From contig JAOAGX010000074.1 of NCBI GenBank assembly GCA_026415535.1, positions 310-9,155 on the forward strand: a stretch of 8,846 nt of DNA, in the 5' to 3' direction. Both the position numbers and the translations under genes were made by a program. This DNA comes from Armatimonadota bacterium. Its GTDB lineage: Bacteria; Armatimonadota; UBA5829. Positions 7,698 to 8,846 of this stretch are shown here, in pieces. The notes beneath the pieces are model-generated. The model did no database searches. It saw only the letters and a program-made list of their open reading frames with translations, and was not told where the DNA came from. The first letter of the stretch is position 1, and each line of letters opens with the position of its first letter.

Positions 7698-8624
7698 ATG
7701 AGATTCATTTGGCGCGACCTTGGGCTTGGAATTCGGGATCTCGTGGCTCGCGCCGCGAGCAGGGTCATATTCGTTTCTCCGTATATTACGGAATCGGCCC
7801 TAGGCGATTTGGTTCGGTCACTTCCGGGTGGCGTCAGGTTATGTGTTTTTACGCGATGGGACCCTTACGATATTGCGTTTGGCGCGGCAGATACGCGGAT
7901 CTTGGAGCTAGTCCTCCAACATGGTGGTATTTTGCGTCTTCATCCAAGGCTTCACGCTAAGTTGTACGTGATTGATGATGAGTTTGCTTTGATAGGTTCT
8001 GCGAATTTGACTGATAAGGCGCTCGGCTTCTCGCAGGGGCCTAATGTTGAACTTCTCCTTGAGCTTCGGCCAGTCCCAAATGCAGCATGGGTCTTCTTAC
8101 ACTTTCTAGAGGAGAGCTCCATTGAAGCGTCGGAGGAAATTCGACGGGAGGTTGAGAGTGAGGCTGTCAAGCTGCGGGCTCTATGCGCGGGTGTGCGGTT
8201 GTCGTGCGCGTCTTCGAGCCCTGACAAGGTTGATTGGTTTCCGAAACTACGCCAACCTAGTAGATTGTTCGCCTACTACCGCTCGCCAAACCAAGGCTCA
8301 AGAGACGAGAGAAATAGCGCGCTGAAGGACTTATTCGAGATATGCGTCCCAGACGGACTAGGGGAAAGTGAGTTTCGTGAGCATGTAAGACAGTTTTTGT
8401 TTTCATTGCCATATGTGGCAGAACTAGACCTTTTCTTGCACAATAGTCGGCGCTTCGGTGAAGTTACAGACTGGCTGAGAAAGCGAAGACCAGATTTACC
8501 CCATCGAGAGCTTCAGAGAATCGCCCAGACACTGATTCGATGGCTGCTCTATTTTGCCCCCGATCGATATTACTTGGCCCAGCCTCGATACACGGAGGTA
8601 ATTGGGCGGCGCGGTTGTGAGTGA
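7698..8624 (+). CDS. Phospholipase D-fold nuclease with one HKD motif
   Basis: A 308-aa protein. The N-terminal half (about 1-125) is a PLD fold: strand RVIFVSPYI at 22-30, then the catalytic motif at 86-103 (H86, K88, D93, G100, S101, N103; HAKLYVIDDEFALIGSAN). Only one HKD is present, so an active site would form from two subunits, as in Nuc and the restriction enzyme BfiI. The C-terminal half (about 130-308) has no motif I recognise. Its end (about 220-300) is helix-rich with basic stretches such as WLRKRRPDLPHRELQ and could be a winged-helix DNA-binding domain. No signal peptide or membrane segment is seen, so lipid hydrolysis is unlikely and a DNA-cutting effector role fits the neighbours. 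The ATG lies 8 nt after the MORC-like stop with no good Shine-Dalgarno, which suggests coupling by reinitiation. The fold is firm; nuclease function and substrate are inferred. Confidence -1.
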   Translation: MRFIWRDLGLGIRDLVARAASRVIFVSPYITESALGDLVRSLPGGVRLCVFTRWDPYDIAFGAADTRILELVLQHGGILRLHPRLHAKLYVIDDEFALIGSANLTDKALGFSQGPNVELLLELRPVPNAAWVFLHFLEESSIEASEEIRREVESEAVKLRALCAGVRLSCASSSPDKVDWFPKLRQPSRLFAYYRSPNQGSRDERNSALKDLFEICVPDGLGESEFREHVRQFLFSLPYVAELDLFLHNSRRFGEVTDWLRKRRPDLPHRELQRIAQTLIRWLLYFAPDRYYLAQPRYTEVIGRRGCE

Positions 8625-8742
8625 AGTGAGGGCAAGAAAATGCGAGACCAAGCGTAGAGGTTTTATTAGCCCGGATGGCAATTATCGAAAAAGTGCAGAT
8701 AGACTGGACAAAAGAGATGATGGAAATGTGATTGTTAATTAG
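8617..8742 (+). CDS. Possible 41-aa small protein overlapping the PLD gene end
   Basis: A GTG at 8617 opens a 41-codon frame ending at TAG 8740-8742. The product is highly polar, with a central segment GFISPDGNYRKSADRL. It overlaps the PLD stop by 8 nt in the string GTGAGTGA, the same geometry as ATGAGTGA between the first two genes. A GGAGGT (8594-8599) lies upstream but 17 nt away, farther than usual. Residue composition looks protein-like rather than random, but the frame is short and I do not recognise the family. The same frame continues protein-like after the TAG, so this may instead be the front of a gene broken by a stop codon. Confidence -1.
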   Translation: MSEVRARKCETKRRGFISPDGNYRKSADRLDKRDDGNVIVN

Positions 8743-8846
8743 AGATCCAAGGGTCAGTTGTTGAGGCATGCTTTGGGTCTTACCGGCTTTATTCAGAGTG
8801 TGTCTGAGGCTTATTACCGTACTTCACTGTGGCGGCTCCGTGAAAC
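8743..8846 (+). other. Open frame running off the right edge; new gene start or remainder of a broken gene
   Basis: The same frame as the small ORF stays open from just after its TAG to the end of the window. It encodes protein-like sequence including LLRHALGLTGFIQSV and AYYRTSLWRLRE. A new start is possible at the TTG of 8758 or 8761, with a weak AAGGG at 8749-8753; no ATG is in this frame. A competing ATG at 8768 in another frame gives a hydrophobic peptide open to the edge and looks less likely. No terminator hairpin with a T-run or other recognised element is visible in the last 222 bases. It is too short to identify. Confidence -1.

Noticed and set aside
8464..8769. 101-aa minus-strand open frame across the PLD end and the tail
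   Set aside because: Overlaps a convincing coding region, has no visible motif, and the plus-strand frame looks more protein-like.
8625..8846. Terminator or CRISPR/repeat structure in the right-hand tail
   Set aside because: No stable hairpin with a T-run and no repeated units were found.

Overview
The window carries one co-directional (+ strand) accessory gene cluster. All five large genes read the same way with tiny gaps or overlaps, and no housekeeping gene, RNA gene, CRISPR array or transposase is visible. Base composition is moderate (mid-50s percent GC by eye, lower in parts of the third and fourth intact genes). GTG/TTG codons are plausible starts at several places, and one gene has a strong AAGGAG ribosome binding site. 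This fits a Gram-negative, possibly proteobacterial, host, but the sequence does not allow a firm taxonomic call.

Layout: (1) the 3' part of a very large ATPase gene, whose reading frame is already open at the left edge, so its N-terminus and Walker A lie outside; (2) a PAPS-reductase-like (adenine nucleotide alpha-hydrolase) protein with an SGGKDS loop and three Cys sites arranged as in iron-sulfur sulfurtransfer enzymes, overlapping gene 1 by 8 nt; (3) a superfamily 2 DEAH helicase of the ResIII/UvrB type, preceded by an 84-nt leader that holds an imperfect palindrome; (4) a GHKL ATPase resembling the prokaryotic MORC/paraMORC group; (5) a single-HKD phospholipase D-fold nuclease with an extra C-terminal domain; (6) a small possible ORF overlapping gene 5 by 8 nt, then an in-frame TAG followed by more protein-like sequence running off the right edge.

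Interpretation: helicase, MORC-like ATPase and PLD nuclease together look like a restriction-type effector module. The PAPS-reductase-like enzyme is the kind of protein that supplies sulfur chemistry in DNA phosphorothioation (DndC, SspD, BREX type 4 BrxP). The large ATPase could be the BrxC/DndD-like motor that accompanies it. The combination matches no Dnd, Ssp, BREX, DISARM or Dpd layout in full: within the window there is no DndD, DndE, PglZ, BrxL, methyltransferase or cysteine desulfurase. The best reading is a candidate anti-phage system that pairs sulfur modification with MORC/PLD restriction. The individual domain assignments are well supported by motifs; the joint function is inference.
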